Counted from the stretch's first letter, positions 1 through 9,690 are shown. The stretch is 64,000 nt of DNA from Maridesulfovibrio sp. (GCF_963677005.1 NZ_OY781616.1:999501-1063500), one strand, 5' to 3'. Numbers and translations: made by a program. Notes: generated from the letters alone by a model not told the origin.

Positions 1-1753
1 CCATGTAGTTGGCGATCTTCATGTCATAGTCTTCCAGAAAGACCATACTCATGCGGCATTCTTCACGGCGGCAGAGCTGAATAAGATCCTGAATGAGCTT
101 CTTGCCTTCGTTATCCTGCGGATGAGCCTTTCCTGCAAAGATGAACTGGACCGGATGTTTGGTATCCGAGATAAGTCTGATCAGTCGTTCCTTGTCACGC
201 AGCAGCAGACCGGCCCGTTTATAGGTCGCGAAACGGCGGGCAAAACCGATAGTAAGCGCGCGCGGATCAAGGACTTCGTCTGCAAGCTCAATTTCCTTGC
301 GTCTGGCGCCGATATCTATGAGCTGCTTGCGCAGACGTTTGCGGACAAAATCCACCAGCCTTTCCCTCAGCCTTTCATGGGTACGCCACAATTCGGCATC
401 CGGGATGTTGTCTGTCTGCTTCCACACACGGGAGCAGTCCGGGTCCTCACGCCAGTTGGGGCCGAGATAACGGTCGAAGAGCAGAGAAAAATCAGGAGCC
501 ACCCAGGTCGGCATATGAACACCGTTGGTGATCGCACCGATGGGCACATCCTCCACAGGATACTGGGGCCAGACCCGTTTCCACATATTTCTGGAAACAT
601 GGCCGTGCAGCTTGGAAACACCGTTATTGAAACGAGAAAGCTTAAGGGCGAGCACGGTCATGCAGAACTGTTCCGCGTCATCGCGGGGATCTTCACGTCC
701 GAGAGCCAGAAAAACCTTGTATGCGAGTCCCATCGTCTGGGCATACTGTTCGAAATAAGGCCGCATCATATCTGCCGGGAAACGGTCGTTTCCGGCAGGT
801 ACCGGGGTGTGGGTGGTAAAAATGGACGAAGAAGCAACCATTTCCATGGCGGCCTCGAAAGACATGCCGTGCTCGGTCATGAACACCCTTATGCGCTCAA
901 GACCGGCAAAAGCGGAATGGCCTTCGTTCATATGGATTACGTTCGGCTCAAGCCCCAGAACATCCAGAGCCTTTACCCCGCCGATTCCCAGAAGGATTTC
1001 CTGCCAGAGCCGCATTTCCAGATCACCGCCGTACAGACGAGCGGTTATGGTCCTGAAGTACTGCGGGTTATCGGCGATATTGGTATCAAGCAGATACAGC
1101 GTTACGCGGCCGACCTGGACATACCAGATTTTGACTTTTAGAGGTTCGCCCTTGATATCCAGGGAAAATATAACGTCCTCCCCGTCTTTACCTTTTGCAG
1201 GCTTGATGGGCATTTCCTCGAAATCATGGCTGGGGTAGCGCTCCTGCTGCCAGCCGTCCTGAGTCATGTACTGCCTGAAATAACCGTGCTGATAGCAAAG
1301 CCCTATACCCACGAGCGGGATATTTAGGTCGCTGGCGGACTTGAGATGGTCCCCGGCAAGAATTCCAAGCCCCCCGGAATATATGGGCAGGCTCAGCCCG
1401 ATGCCGTATTCGAAGCTGAAATAGGCAACCACGGGGGTGCCTTTCTTCGCTCCCTCAAACTTGTACGAGCAGCTCTCGCGGGCAAGATAATTTTTCTGAA
1501 CCTTGGCCGCCTCCTTAAGGCGCTGGATGAAGAAATCATCGAAAGCAAGCTCTTCCAACTGCTGCTGAGAAAGATGATTTAGAAAAGACACAGGATTCTG
1601 CTGGCATTCCCGCCAGAGGTTCTGGTCTATGGAAGAAAAGATACTCGATATGTCGTTATTCCAGACAAAAAGAAAATTGTATGCCAAGTCCCAAAGCTCT
1701 TCCAGTTGTTTGGGCAAACGAGGTACAACGCTGTACACGCGAAGTGGCTGCAT
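1..1753 (-). CDS. glgP: Alpha-glucan (glycogen/starch) phosphorylase, 3' end beyond window
   Basis: Reading leftward from the ATG at 1753 there is an open frame of 584 codons to the window edge, so the N-terminal two thirds is present and the C-terminal pyridoxal-phosphate lysine region is not. The protein begins MQPLRVYSVVPRLP and contains YFSFEYGIGLSLPIYSGGLG, AGDHLKSASDL, HMNEGHSAF and GAITNGVHMPTW, which are hallmarks of the bacterial/archaeal alpha-glucan phosphorylase family that has an extended N-terminus. It releases glucose-1-phosphate from storage glucan in the cytoplasm. The start has a good ribosome site (AAGGAGAT, about 6 bp upstream). It is transcribed divergently from dut. Confidence 0.9.
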   Translation of the reverse strand, partial: MQPLRVYSVVPRLPKQLEELWDLAYNFLFVWNNDISSIFSSIDQNLWRECQQNPVSFLNHLSQQQLEELAFDDFFIQRLKEAAKVQKNYLARESCSYKFEGAKKGTPVVAYFSFEYGIGLSLPIYSGGLGILAGDHLKSASDLNIPLVGIGLCYQHGYFRQYMTQDGWQQERYPSHDFEEMPIKPAKGKDGEDVIFSLDIKGEPLKVKIWYVQVGRVTLYLLDTNIADNPQYFRTITARLYGGDLEMRLWQEILLGIGGVKALDVLGLEPNVIHMNEGHSAFAGLERIRVFMTEHGMSFEAAMEMVASSSIFTTHTPVPAGNDRFPADMMRPYFEQYAQTMGLAYKVFLALGREDPRDDAEQFCMTVLALKLSRFNNGVSKLHGHVSRNMWKRVWPQYPVEDVPIGAITNGVHMPTWVAPDFSLLFDRYLGPNWREDPDCSRVWKQTDNIPDAELWRTHERLRERLVDFVRKRLRKQLIDIGARRKEIELADEVLDPRALTIGFARRFATYKRAGLLLRDKERLIRLISDTKHPVQFIFAGKAHPQDNEGKKLIQDLIQLCRREECRMSMVFLEDYDMKIANYM

Positions 1754-1894
1754 GCTTATCTCCTTGAACAGATCTCGTTATGAAGGATCGCTCCTGCCGA
1801 TCAGATTTTGACCGGACCTTTTATACTTATTTTTATTATTTGCCTTATTCAGGTTAACATTTCAAGGCAGTTTGGAAATATTCTTGCTAGAAAG

Positions 1895-1923
1895 TTGACA
1901 CATTAAACAGACAAGAGCATTCT
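1895..1923 (+). promoter_or_regulatory. Possible promoter of dut-argD
   Basis: TTGACA lies at 1895-1900 and CATTCT at 1918-1923, with a 17-bp spacer, about 37 bp upstream of the dut start. The -35 is perfect and the -10 is weak. This is read from consensus only. Confidence 0.35.
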
Positions 1924-1959
1924 GCGCCTTCGCAATGTCTTGTGATAAGGAATAAAAAG

Positions 1960-2433
1960 ATGACGAACCTGCAAAATCATCCTGTTGAAGTTAAAATAAA
2001 ATTCCTGAATGAAACAGCCCGGAAAGGCGGTATGGACTATGCCACGCCCTTCTCTGCCGGGGTGGATCTGCGGGCCTGCATTGATGTCGATTTTATTGAA
2101 CTGGCACCGGGAGAAAGATACACCTTCCCCGGCGGAATCGCAATTGAGATAACAACTCCGGGGATTGCCGGTTTTGTTTTCTCCAGAAGCGGGCTGGGAA
2201 CCAAGGACGGATTGACCGTCAGTCAGGGAGTCGGAGTCATAGACCCGGACTACCGTGGCGAAATCAAGATTTCCCTGCTGAACACATCGGGGCAGAAGCG
2301 ACGAATTGAGCGCGGACAGCGCATCGCACAGCTGGTTTTCATGCCCTACTGTCATGCCGCGCTCATTCCGAGTGAAGAACTCTCCGATACGCAAAGAGGC
2401 GCCGGAGGATTCGGGCACACAGGTAAGAATTAA
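1960..2433 (+). CDS. dut: dUTP diphosphatase
   Basis: The 157-residue product has all five motifs of trimeric dUTPase: AGVDLRA, RSGLGTK, GVIDPDYRGEI, RGQRIAQLVF and the C-terminal P-loop-like RGAGGFGHTG. It hydrolyses dUTP to dUMP, keeping uracil out of DNA and feeding thymidylate synthesis. An in-frame GTG exists at 1942, but the ATG at 1960 is preferred because AAGGAA lies 7 bp upstream of it. argD follows after 25 bp, so the two are probably co-transcribed. Confidence 0.93.
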   Translation: MTNLQNHPVEVKIKFLNETARKGGMDYATPFSAGVDLRACIDVDFIELAPGERYTFPGGIAIEITTPGIAGFVFSRSGLGTKDGLTVSQGVGVIDPDYRGEIKISLLNTSGQKRRIERGQRIAQLVFMPYCHAALIPSEELSDTQRGAGGFGHTGKN

Positions 2434-2458
2434 TATCTCGCAGAATAAAAAGAAAACA

Positions 2459-3661
2459 ATGAATAAACACGATACACTTGTAGCCGAAGAAAAGGCCTCC
2501 ATCTGCAGCACCTACGGAAGATATCCCGTTAACGTATCCAGAGCAAAAGGCTCCAGACTCTGGGATCTGGACGGCCGTGAATACATCGACCTCCTTTCCG
2601 GAATTTCCGTTGCCAACCTGGGCCACTGTCCGGAAGAACTGGTAGAGGTAATGACCGAACAGGCCCGCAAATTGGTACAGGTCAGCAACCTCTTTTATCA
2701 GGAAGAACAGGTGGAATGCGCTGAAAAGCTTCTTGCCACCTGCGGCGCCGGAAAGGTCTTCTTCTGCAACTCCGGTGCGGAAGCCAACGAAGCAGCCATC
2801 AAGCTTGCCCGTAAGTATATGAGAACGGTCAAAAACAGGGATGCTTATGAAATAATCACCCTTGAAGGCTCCTTCCACGGAAGGACTCTGGCCACCCTGA
2901 CCGCCACAGGACAGACCGGTCCCATCAAGGACGGTTTCGCTCCCCTGCCGGAAGGGTTCAGCCATGTTCCGGCCGGGGATATTGATGCCCTGAAAAACGC
3001 CATGTCTGAAAAGACCGCTGCGGTCATGCTGGAAATGGTTCAGGGAGAAGGAGGCATCAAGCCCCTGCCCGAAGATTATGTAAAAGCCGTTGCCGCACTT
3101 GCCGAAGAAAGGGACATCCTGCTCATTGTAGATGAAGTCCAGTCCGGACTATGCAGGACCGGCAGATGGTGGGCGCACCAGCATTACGGAATAACTCCGC
3201 ACATCTTCACCTCGGCCAAGGCTCTTGCCAACGGCTTGCCCATGGGAGCCATGCTCGCCATAGACGAAGTCGCCAAAGGCTTCACTCCCGGCAGCCATGC
3301 CACAACCTTCGGTGGCGGCGCACTGGTAGCCAAGGTTTCTTCCAGAGTTCTTGACATCATGACCGAGGAAAAACTTGCTGAACGTGCTGAGAAGCTGGGT
3401 AACGATTTCAAAGCGAAAGCAGCATCCCTGCAGACTAAGTTCCCGGAAAAGATAAGCTCTGTAAGAGGGTTGGGACTCATGCTCGGCATCGAACTGTCCA
3501 TGGACGGAAGCGAGATATTTGCCGCTCTGCGCGACAAAGGCTTCATACTCAACCTGACCAAGGGAAAAATCCTGAGACTGCTTCCGGCCCTGACCATAGA
3601 CAGCAAAGACCTGGACACTTTTCTGGAAGCCCTTGAAGAATTGCTTGAAAACGCGCAATAG
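2459..3661 (+). CDS. argD: Acetylornithine/succinyldiaminopimelate aminotransferase
   Basis: The 400-residue class-III PLP aminotransferase starts MNKHDTLVAEEKASIC. It shows the cofactor region FCNSGAEANEAAIKLAR, the aspartate of VDEVQSGLCRTGR and the Schiff-base lysine in TSAKALANGLPMGA. It converts N-acetylglutamate semialdehyde to N-acetylornithine in arginine synthesis and may also serve lysine synthesis. The frame is open upstream to 2306, but that part overlaps dut and does not resemble the family, so the ATG at 2459 is taken although its ribosome site is weak. Confidence 0.92.
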   Translation: MNKHDTLVAEEKASICSTYGRYPVNVSRAKGSRLWDLDGREYIDLLSGISVANLGHCPEELVEVMTEQARKLVQVSNLFYQEEQVECAEKLLATCGAGKVFFCNSGAEANEAAIKLARKYMRTVKNRDAYEIITLEGSFHGRTLATLTATGQTGPIKDGFAPLPEGFSHVPAGDIDALKNAMSEKTAAVMLEMVQGEGGIKPLPEDYVKAVAALAEERDILLIVDEVQSGLCRTGRWWAHQHYGITPHIFTSAKALANGLPMGAMLAIDEVAKGFTPGSHATTFGGGALVAKVSSRVLDIMTEEKLAERAEKLGNDFKAKAASLQTKFPEKISSVRGLGLMLGIELSMDGSEIFAALRDKGFILNLTKGKILRLLPALTIDSKDLDTFLEALEELLENAQ

Positions 3662-3921
3662 CTTGACTGCGGCTTTTCCAGAGCTTAATTTATAGATATG
3701 AAAGACAGGGCGGCCCGGCAGCAGTGCCGTAGGCCGTCCTTGAAAAAATTCATGGATCAGGACTCCGCCACAGAATAGAGCTTTCTGCGCAGAAACCTCC
3801 CGGTGACGGATCAGATTAGAGGCATTTCCGCCGATTGTCCGGATATTCCGGACTGAACGGACCGGTTTGAAGATCGCATAAGCAGCGACCTGCGGTCCAA
3901 AATTCGGATATGGAGAGCAGC

Positions 3922-4131
3922 ATGGATGATGTAGCACTGGCAAATCCTGTTGAAAGCGGGGTCATAGACACCAACATGTTTCCGCTGATTCCTACTGAAC
4001 GGCCGGATCATGTTGCGGCCGCTCTTGATGAACCGGCCATGAAGGCTCACGAAGAAGCCCAACAGCGGGTTGTTGATGAAGCCATCCACAGCCTGACGGG
4101 TAAGGGTCGGCTCATAGACAGAATAATCTGA
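3922..4131 (+). CDS. Small conserved-looking protein of unknown function
   Basis: This 69-residue acidic/helical protein begins MDDVALANPVESGVIDTNMF and ends KGRLIDRII. I do not recognise a family. GGAG at 3912-3915, 6 bp before the ATG at 3922, favours this start over the ATG at 3910. It follows argD by 260 bp and is closed by a strong terminator, so it is probably a separate short transcript. There is no signal peptide or membrane segment, so it is probably cytoplasmic. Confidence 0.55.
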   Translation: MDDVALANPVESGVIDTNMFPLIPTERPDHVAAALDEPAMKAHEEAQQRVVDEAIHSLTGKGRLIDRII

Positions 4132-4186
4132 CGCAAAGACTACTGGTCGGCAGCATCCATGAAACAATAAATACATCCCGAAACCG

Positions 4187-4223
4187 AAAGCCCAAATACT
4201 GACTTCAGTAGTTGGGCTTTTTA
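4187..4223 (+). terminator. Rho-independent terminator after the small gene
   Basis: AAAGCCCAA pairs with TTGGGCTTT around a short loop, with one mismatch further up the stem (ATACTG/TTCAGTAG). The stem is followed by a T run. Confidence 0.85.
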
Positions 4224-4271
4224 CGTTATTGAACGGTACCAGGAAACAAAACAGACAAAAGGATTTTGAAC

Positions 4272-5135
4272 ATGTCCAATTTACTGAGAATACAATTCAC
4301 TCTGCCTGAAGATGCCAGCGATGAATGCCAGATATATCTTGGCGCACGGGTCGCCCATGGGTGGGAGGAAAAACCGCTTGATGACGATTCGGTCCTTTAT
4401 ACAATCCATCTTGAAGACCACCCCCTCGGAATGGAGATAGTAGAAGAAATAAAAAAACGCTGGCCTGAATCCGGCTGTCAGCATGAAGAGATTGAAGCGG
4501 AAAACTGGGGACTCGCCTGGAAGGATTATTTTGAACCCATAAGCTGCGGCCGATTTGAAATTCTCCCACCGTGGCTGCTGGACAGGAAAACGGAAGGACA
4601 GACCCAGATAATCATCGAGCCCAAAATGGCGTTCGGTACCGGCAGCCACCCGACCACAGCCCTGTGCCTTGATCTGATCAGCGACCTTGCGGAGCACGGC
4701 AGGCTGGATGAGACAATGACCTTTTTTGACCTCGGCACAGGTTCGGCCATTCTGGCAATCGCGCTGGCCAAGCTCGGGCTTAAAGGAGTCGGGGTGGATA
4801 TCGACCCGCAGTCGATTGTCTGCGCCAGGGAAAACGTGGAAAACAACGATGTGGACGGAATAACTCTTTCCGTGGGCAGTGCCTCAAGCATTGATCCGGA
4901 CCTCAAGTACGATCTGGTAGTAGCCAACATTCTTTCCGGCCCGCTAATCGAACTCTGCCCGGACGTGACTGCCCGGTTAAAGAAATCATCCATACTGATT
5001 CTTTCCGGAATTCTGGTCGAACAGGCCAAAAAAGTTGCCGCAGCGTATATTGAAGCAGGTCTTCCGGCTCCGGAACTGTTCATAATGGGTGAATGGGCCG
5101 CCCTGCTCTGGAAACATACCGGCTCTGCAGCATAA
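4272..5135 (+). CDS. prmA: Ribosomal protein L11 methyltransferase
   Basis: The 287-residue protein has a divergent N-terminal substrate domain (about 1-95) and an AdoMet-binding fold. Visible motifs are EPKMAFGTGSHPTT, DLGTGSAILAIALAKLG (motif I) and DLVVANILSGPLIEL. PrmA trimethylates L11 of the large ribosomal subunit. A TTG at 4266 is in frame, but AAAAGGA at 4257-4263 is correctly spaced only for the ATG at 4272. The DNA glycosylase gene starts 4 bp after its stop. Confidence 0.92.
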   Translation: MSNLLRIQFTLPEDASDECQIYLGARVAHGWEEKPLDDDSVLYTIHLEDHPLGMEIVEEIKKRWPESGCQHEEIEAENWGLAWKDYFEPISCGRFEILPPWLLDRKTEGQTQIIIEPKMAFGTGSHPTTALCLDLISDLAEHGRLDETMTFFDLGTGSAILAIALAKLGLKGVGVDIDPQSIVCARENVENNDVDGITLSVGSASSIDPDLKYDLVVANILSGPLIELCPDVTARLKKSSILILSGILVEQAKKVAAAYIEAGLPAPELFIMGEWAALLWKHTGSAA

Positions 5136-5139
5136 GAAG

Positions 5140-5793
5140 ATGGACAGACAGAAAATCCTGCTTGAATACTTCAGGGAACTGTCGGACAGTATAGGTCCGT
5201 GCAACTGGTGGCCCGGAGAAACCCCGTTCGAAATCGCGGTCGGGGCCATTCTGGTGCAGAACACCAATTGGGCGAATGTGGAAAAAGCAATCAAGAACCT
5301 TAAAGCCGCAAACGGTCTGACTCCCGCCGGTCTGCGTAAATTCAGTCCGGATGAATTGCAGGAACTGATAAAACCTTCCGGTTTTTTCCGTATGAAAGCT
5401 CAGCGTCTGGATAATTTCCTTGCTTTTCTGGAAAACAATTCAGCAGAATGCATAACGGACCTGACGGACAGGGACACCAGTTCCCTGCGGCAGGACCTGC
5501 TCTCGGTCAACGGAATAGGGCCGGAAACAGCTGATTCCATCCTGCTCTACGCGTTGAACAAACCTGTTTTTGTTGTCGATGCCTATACACGCAGGATTTT
5601 CAACCGTCACATGCTGATACCCGAAGACATCGCATATGAGGAATTGCAGGATTTTTTCATGGATGTGCTTGAAGAAGATGTGGATTTGTATAATGAATAT
5701 CACGCGCTGCTAGTGGTAACCGCAAAAAGATGGTGCAAGAAATCCAATCCGGACTGCGATAATTGTCCGCTGCGCAGGTTTCTGGAAAACTGA
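5140..5793 (+). CDS. Endonuclease III / MagIII-like DNA glycosylase
   Basis: The 217-residue HhH-GPD protein has AVGAILVQNTNW, the helix-hairpin-helix VNGIGPETADSILLYA and the catalytic aspartate in VVDAYTRR. It should remove damaged bases in base excision repair. The usual catalytic lysine of Nth, found in the hairpin (GxGxKTA), is replaced by glutamate (GIGPETA), as in MagIII-type 3-methyladenine glycosylases, so it is probably monofunctional. The C-terminal cysteine pattern CKKSNPDCDNCPL has three of the four [4Fe-4S] ligands; the fourth is leucine. It starts 4 bp after prmA and ends just before the EnvC gene. Confidence 0.82.
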   Translation: MDRQKILLEYFRELSDSIGPCNWWPGETPFEIAVGAILVQNTNWANVEKAIKNLKAANGLTPAGLRKFSPDELQELIKPSGFFRMKAQRLDNFLAFLENNSAECITDLTDRDTSSLRQDLLSVNGIGPETADSILLYALNKPVFVVDAYTRRIFNRHMLIPEDIAYEELQDFFMDVLEEDVDLYNEYHALLVVTAKRWCKKSNPDCDNCPLRRFLEN

Positions 5794-5798
5794 GAATT

Positions 5799-6923
5799 AT
5801 GATCAAATATCCCGTCAGATATCTATGCTGCCTGTGCATGCTGTTTCTCATTACAGGCATATGCGCACCCGCTGCGGCCCAGGATTCTGCGGTGAGCAGG
5901 ATCAAGGAGGAAATTCAGGATACAAGGGAGACAGTAAAACAGCAGAAACAGGCACTGCTCAAACTGACCAGGGAAGAACGGGCCATGTTCGGAGATCTGG
6001 CCGTAATTGAGGACAGCATAAACGATGCGGAACGGGAACTTTTCCGCCAGGAAGATGAACTGGAACGCATAACCGAAGAAGAAGAAAGGATCAGGGCAGA
6101 AGAACAGACCCTGCGGGCAGAGCATAAAGTTATCACGGACCGACTTGGAGAGATGCTCAAAAAACTCTGGCCGGTACACTCCCGCAAGCTGGAAAACAGA
6201 TTCGGCAATCTCGATGACTGGCAGGCCGCAGACAGAAATTTTGTTTGGCTGGCCTCCCTGTACAAGGAAACGCGGACAGAATTGGACAAAGCCCGCCGGA
6301 AATCGGACGAAATATCCCGAAACCTGCAGACTCAAAGAGAACTCAAATCCGCATCCGAAAACAAACTGGCCGAAATTAATTCTACAAAGGATAAACTTCT
6401 CGAAGACAAGCTGAGCCTTCTCTCCGGCATACGGGGAATACGCTCTCTCAAGATAACAAAGGAACAGGAGCTTAAAGGGCTTCTTGATACAATCAACAAA
6501 CTGAATTACAGACTTAAAAGCCTGACAAGCAGGAAAATAGGAAATTTCAAAGGTTCCCTGCCCCGTCCGTGCGCAGGAAAAACCACGATTCCGTTTGATC
6601 TGTCCGCCAAGCCCCCGGTCCGGGGGATAGGTATACGTACAACCGGAAACGTTGACGTAAAATCGATTTTCTGGGGAAAAGTAGTGCATAACGACACCCT
6701 CAGAGGATTCGGACGGGTTGTCATCATTTACCATGGATACAATTACTACTCCCTGTACGCCTATCTGGCGGAAAGCTTCGTCAAAACCGGACAGGAAGTC
6801 GAAAAAGATGAAATTATAGGCAAAACAGGGTATTATCCAAATCTGAAAGAAACCGGACTATATTTTGAATTGCGTTTCCATCAGAAAGCGGTTAACCCGC
6901 AAAAATGGCTTGCCCGAAACTAA
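5799..6923 (+). CDS. envC: Murein hydrolase activator, EnvC-like
   Basis: The 374-residue exported protein has an N-terminal signal sequence (about 1-27, CCLCMLFLITGICAPAAAQ), a long coiled coil (about 30-240) rich in E/K/R, and a C-terminal LytM/M23 domain (about 265-374). The zinc-binding HxH of active M23 peptidases is degenerate (LYFELRFHQ), as in EnvC, which activates septal amidases rather than cutting murein itself. The ATG at 5799 lies 5 bp beyond the previous stop and immediately precedes the signal peptide. It is grouped with ctpA and a polysaccharide deacetylase, a common envelope cluster in this family. Confidence 0.87.
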   Translation: MIKYPVRYLCCLCMLFLITGICAPAAAQDSAVSRIKEEIQDTRETVKQQKQALLKLTREERAMFGDLAVIEDSINDAERELFRQEDELERITEEEERIRAEEQTLRAEHKVITDRLGEMLKKLWPVHSRKLENRFGNLDDWQAADRNFVWLASLYKETRTELDKARRKSDEISRNLQTQRELKSASENKLAEINSTKDKLLEDKLSLLSGIRGIRSLKITKEQELKGLLDTINKLNYRLKSLTSRKIGNFKGSLPRPCAGKTTIPFDLSAKPPVRGIGIRTTGNVDVKSIFWGKVVHNDTLRGFGRVVIIYHGYNYYSLYAYLAESFVKTGQEVEKDEIIGKTGYYPNLKETGLYFELRFHQKAVNPQKWLARN

Positions 6924-6971
6924 GTACAGTATCTTTAGCAAGTTGCAGCATTCACCCCGCTGGAGGAAAAA

Positions 6972-8249
6972 ATGAGAAAAACTTTGTGGCTGACCGCCAT
7001 CCTCGCTCTTTTCGTAATCTCGGTTGCTCCGCAGCCAACACACGCTGTTGATGAAGACCGCTTTGAACCCCTGCGCAGATTTTCGCAGGTGCTTGACCTT
7101 GTGGAACACAACTATGTCAAGGAAATCTCCCGCAAGGAACTGGTCGATGATGCTGTAAAAGGAATGCTTGAGCAGCTTGATCCCCATTCCACATTCCTTT
7201 CCACTGAAGACTTCAAGGAAATGCAGGAATCCACCAGCGGTGAATTCAGCGGCATCGGCATTGAAATAAGCATGGAAAAAGGGCGTCTTACCGTAATTTC
7301 CCCCATTGAAGACACTCCTGCCTACAAGGCGGGACTCAAAGCCGGGGACATAATACTTGAAATCAACGGCGAACCAACCCAGTCCATCACCCTTATGGAT
7401 GCTGTAAGCAAAATAAGAGGTAAGCGCGGAACCAAGGTGGAACTGACAATCCTGCACAAGGATGCCAACAAGCCCGACAAAGTAACTATCATCCGCGATA
7501 CTATTCCCATCATAAGCGCCAAGAGTCAGGAACTCGAAGACGGGTATCTCTACCTGCGCCTGACCAGATTTAATGAAAACACAACCCGCGAAATGCACAA
7601 GGCCCTTGAGCAGTACAAGAAAAAACATACCTTGAAAGGTATTGTTCTCGACCTGCGCAACAACCCAGGCGGACTGCTGACCCAGGCTGTATCGGTTGCC
7701 GATACTTTCATAGATCACGGCCTCATTGTTTATATAGAAGGAAGAGACAAGGCCAGCCGCAAGGATTTCATGGCCAGGGCTCAGGACACGGACATTGATG
7801 TTCCCATGGTTACCCTGATTAACGCAGGCTCAGCCTCTGCTTCCGAAATCGTCTCCGGGGCTCTCAAGGATCACGACCGCTCCCTGCTGCTTGGCGAACG
7901 CACTTTCGGTAAAGGTTCGGTGCAGACAATTATCCCCATGGCCGACGGTTCCGGCATCAAGCTGACCACCGCGCTCTACTACACTCCGAGCGGCCGTTCC
8001 ATCCAGGCGGAAGGGATTGATCCTGATATAGCCTATCCCTTTGTAAAACCGGTTGAAGACACCAATAAGGATGACCGCTTCATAGTCCGCGAGCAGGACC
8101 TGAGCAGACACCTTGAAAACAACGGACATAACGGCAAAAACAAGGCCGAACGTGATGAAAAAGCCAAAATGATGCTTGAAAGAGACAATCAGCTCAGACT
8201 CGGCCTGCAACTGGTCAAACAGCTGCCACGCATCAAGGAAATCAAGTAA
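6972..8249 (+). CDS. ctpA: Carboxy-terminal processing protease (S41)
   Basis: The 425-residue product has a signal peptide (1-26), an N-terminal helical region, a PDZ domain (about 90-180, FSGIGIEISMEKG and AGLKAGDIILEINGE) and the S41 catalytic core. The nucleophilic serine is in INAGSASASEIVSGAL and the general-base lysine in GERTFGKGSVQ. It degrades or trims periplasmic proteins. The start has a strong GGAGG ribosome site. It lies 48 bp downstream of envC and 18 bp before the deacetylase gene, consistent with one envelope operon. Confidence 0.93.
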   Translation: MRKTLWLTAILALFVISVAPQPTHAVDEDRFEPLRRFSQVLDLVEHNYVKEISRKELVDDAVKGMLEQLDPHSTFLSTEDFKEMQESTSGEFSGIGIEISMEKGRLTVISPIEDTPAYKAGLKAGDIILEINGEPTQSITLMDAVSKIRGKRGTKVELTILHKDANKPDKVTIIRDTIPIISAKSQELEDGYLYLRLTRFNENTTREMHKALEQYKKKHTLKGIVLDLRNNPGGLLTQAVSVADTFIDHGLIVYIEGRDKASRKDFMARAQDTDIDVPMVTLINAGSASASEIVSGALKDHDRSLLLGERTFGKGSVQTIIPMADGSGIKLTTALYYTPSGRSIQAEGIDPDIAYPFVKPVEDTNKDDRFIVREQDLSRHLENNGHNGKNKAERDEKAKMMLERDNQLRLGLQLVKQLPRIKEIK

Positions 8250-8267
8250 TTCCGAGGCTGTTCATCT

Positions 8268-9536
8268 GTGGAAAACAATAATCACGACCTAAATAACGAG
8301 CCCGAACTCCCGGAAGAAAAACCGGGATTTCGGGCTCGGCTGTTCAAACCGCTCATTCTTGCCGCAGCAACAGTAGTGGCAGCCGCCTGCATATGTATTA
8401 TCATAGCCATGGTGGTCTCTCCTTCGGGAACAGGTGATGCGGCAGGCAAGAGACCGGACAGTCCAGAGCAGAGCCTTGCCGAAAACAGTTCGGCACAGTC
8501 CCCTGCCCTTTTCGAGGAACCTGACGAGAATAATCTGAGTAATCTCGTCAAAAGGGCCGATCTGACCCTGATCAACCTTCTCAAAAGCTCTGATATATCC
8601 ATGAGCGAACTGAAGCTGGAAGACGTTTCCCTGAAGAAATATCAGGGGCATGACTTTCATTTTCAGGAACTGAGCTTTCCCTGCAAGGGAGACAAGAAGG
8701 AGTTCATTGACCGCGTACAGGCCGGATTGCTGGATGCGGGCCTTAATGCCACGGTTCACGAAGTATCGGCAGACAGTTGGCTTATCAGCATCAATGGCGT
8801 GCCTACGCACAAGTTCTCGCTGCTCACCCCTGCTCCGACAGCACCGGCACCGATTGTAACATCTTCGAATGCCCCGAAAATGGCTATAGTCATAGACGAT
8901 ATGGGCGAAGACCTCAGGCTGGCGGAAGGACTGGCCGCTCTGGAACGCCCGGTCACATTCTCCATCTGGCCGAACAGTTCTCATGTTGGCCGTACGGTAA
9001 AGATTGCCCGGAAGCACGGAATTGAAATTATGATTCATCTGCCGATGCAGCCCAAGGGCTACCCCAAGGTCAACCCCGGTTCGGATGCGCTGCTGGTGGG
9101 CATGAGTGGCAATAAAATACGCATGACCGTGAACGAAGCCGTAAAAAAAGTCCCCGGTGCCGTTGGTCTCAACAACCACATGGGTTCAAAATTCACTGAA
9201 GATTACAAGGGCATGAAAGAGGTCATGGCCGCTCTGAAAAAACACCGGCTTTTCTTTCTGGACAGCAGGACCACTCCGGACAGCGCAGGACCGAAAGCAG
9301 CCAGGATAGCAGGAGTCACCCTCTACGAAAGAAATATCTTTCTGGATAATGTAAAAGACGTTTCGGCAATCAAATATCAACTCTCCAAGGCCGCAGAAGT
9401 TGCCAGAAAGAAAGGACAATCCATAGCAATAGGACACCCGCACAGGGAAACACTGAAAGCCATCAGGCTATGGATGAAGGAAAACCGCGGCAGAGTAAAC
9501 ATTGTTCCGGTACACATGTTGGTCCCTAAGGGCTGA
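8268..9536 (+). CDS. Divergent polysaccharide deacetylase family protein (YibQ-like)
   Basis: The 422-residue protein has a cytoplasmic N-terminus, one membrane anchor (about 28-51, LILAAATVVAAACICIIIAM), a linker and a C-terminal deacetylase-fold domain (about 200-422). Family motifs are MAIVIDDMGED, RPVTFSIWPNSSHV, MIHLPMQPKGYP and GLNNHMGSKFT. This family (DUF610) usually follows envC/ctpA and is thought to act on envelope polysaccharide, although its reaction is not established. GTG is the likely start; GAGG lies about 10 bp upstream. Confidence 0.85.
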   Translation: MENNNHDLNNEPELPEEKPGFRARLFKPLILAAATVVAAACICIIIAMVVSPSGTGDAAGKRPDSPEQSLAENSSAQSPALFEEPDENNLSNLVKRADLTLINLLKSSDISMSELKLEDVSLKKYQGHDFHFQELSFPCKGDKKEFIDRVQAGLLDAGLNATVHEVSADSWLISINGVPTHKFSLLTPAPTAPAPIVTSSNAPKMAIVIDDMGEDLRLAEGLAALERPVTFSIWPNSSHVGRTVKIARKHGIEIMIHLPMQPKGYPKVNPGSDALLVGMSGNKIRMTVNEAVKKVPGAVGLNNHMGSKFTEDYKGMKEVMAALKKHRLFFLDSRTTPDSAGPKAARIAGVTLYERNIFLDNVKDVSAIKYQLSKAAEVARKKGQSIAIGHPHRETLKAIRLWMKENRGRVNIVPVHMLVPKG

Positions 9537-9690
9537 TCATCTTAACGAATTCACTAGCAAAACAGATACAGGATAATATCGAAAACCAGATTTGTGTAAT
9601 TAAAATAATTTTGTTTCCGTCTTGACTTGAGTGCCAATTTAAGGCCAAATTGTTTCACTAAAAAATTCTTCAGCATAAAGGGTTGCCAGG

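Noticed and set aside
122..1238. Long open frames on the plus strand over the phosphorylase gene
   Set aside because: They are antisense to a continuous, clearly conserved phosphorylase frame on the minus strand and show no family of their own.
9622..9650. Promoter of the binding-protein gene at TTGACT
   Set aside because: The -35 is good but no -10 of acceptable quality lies at 16-18 bp.
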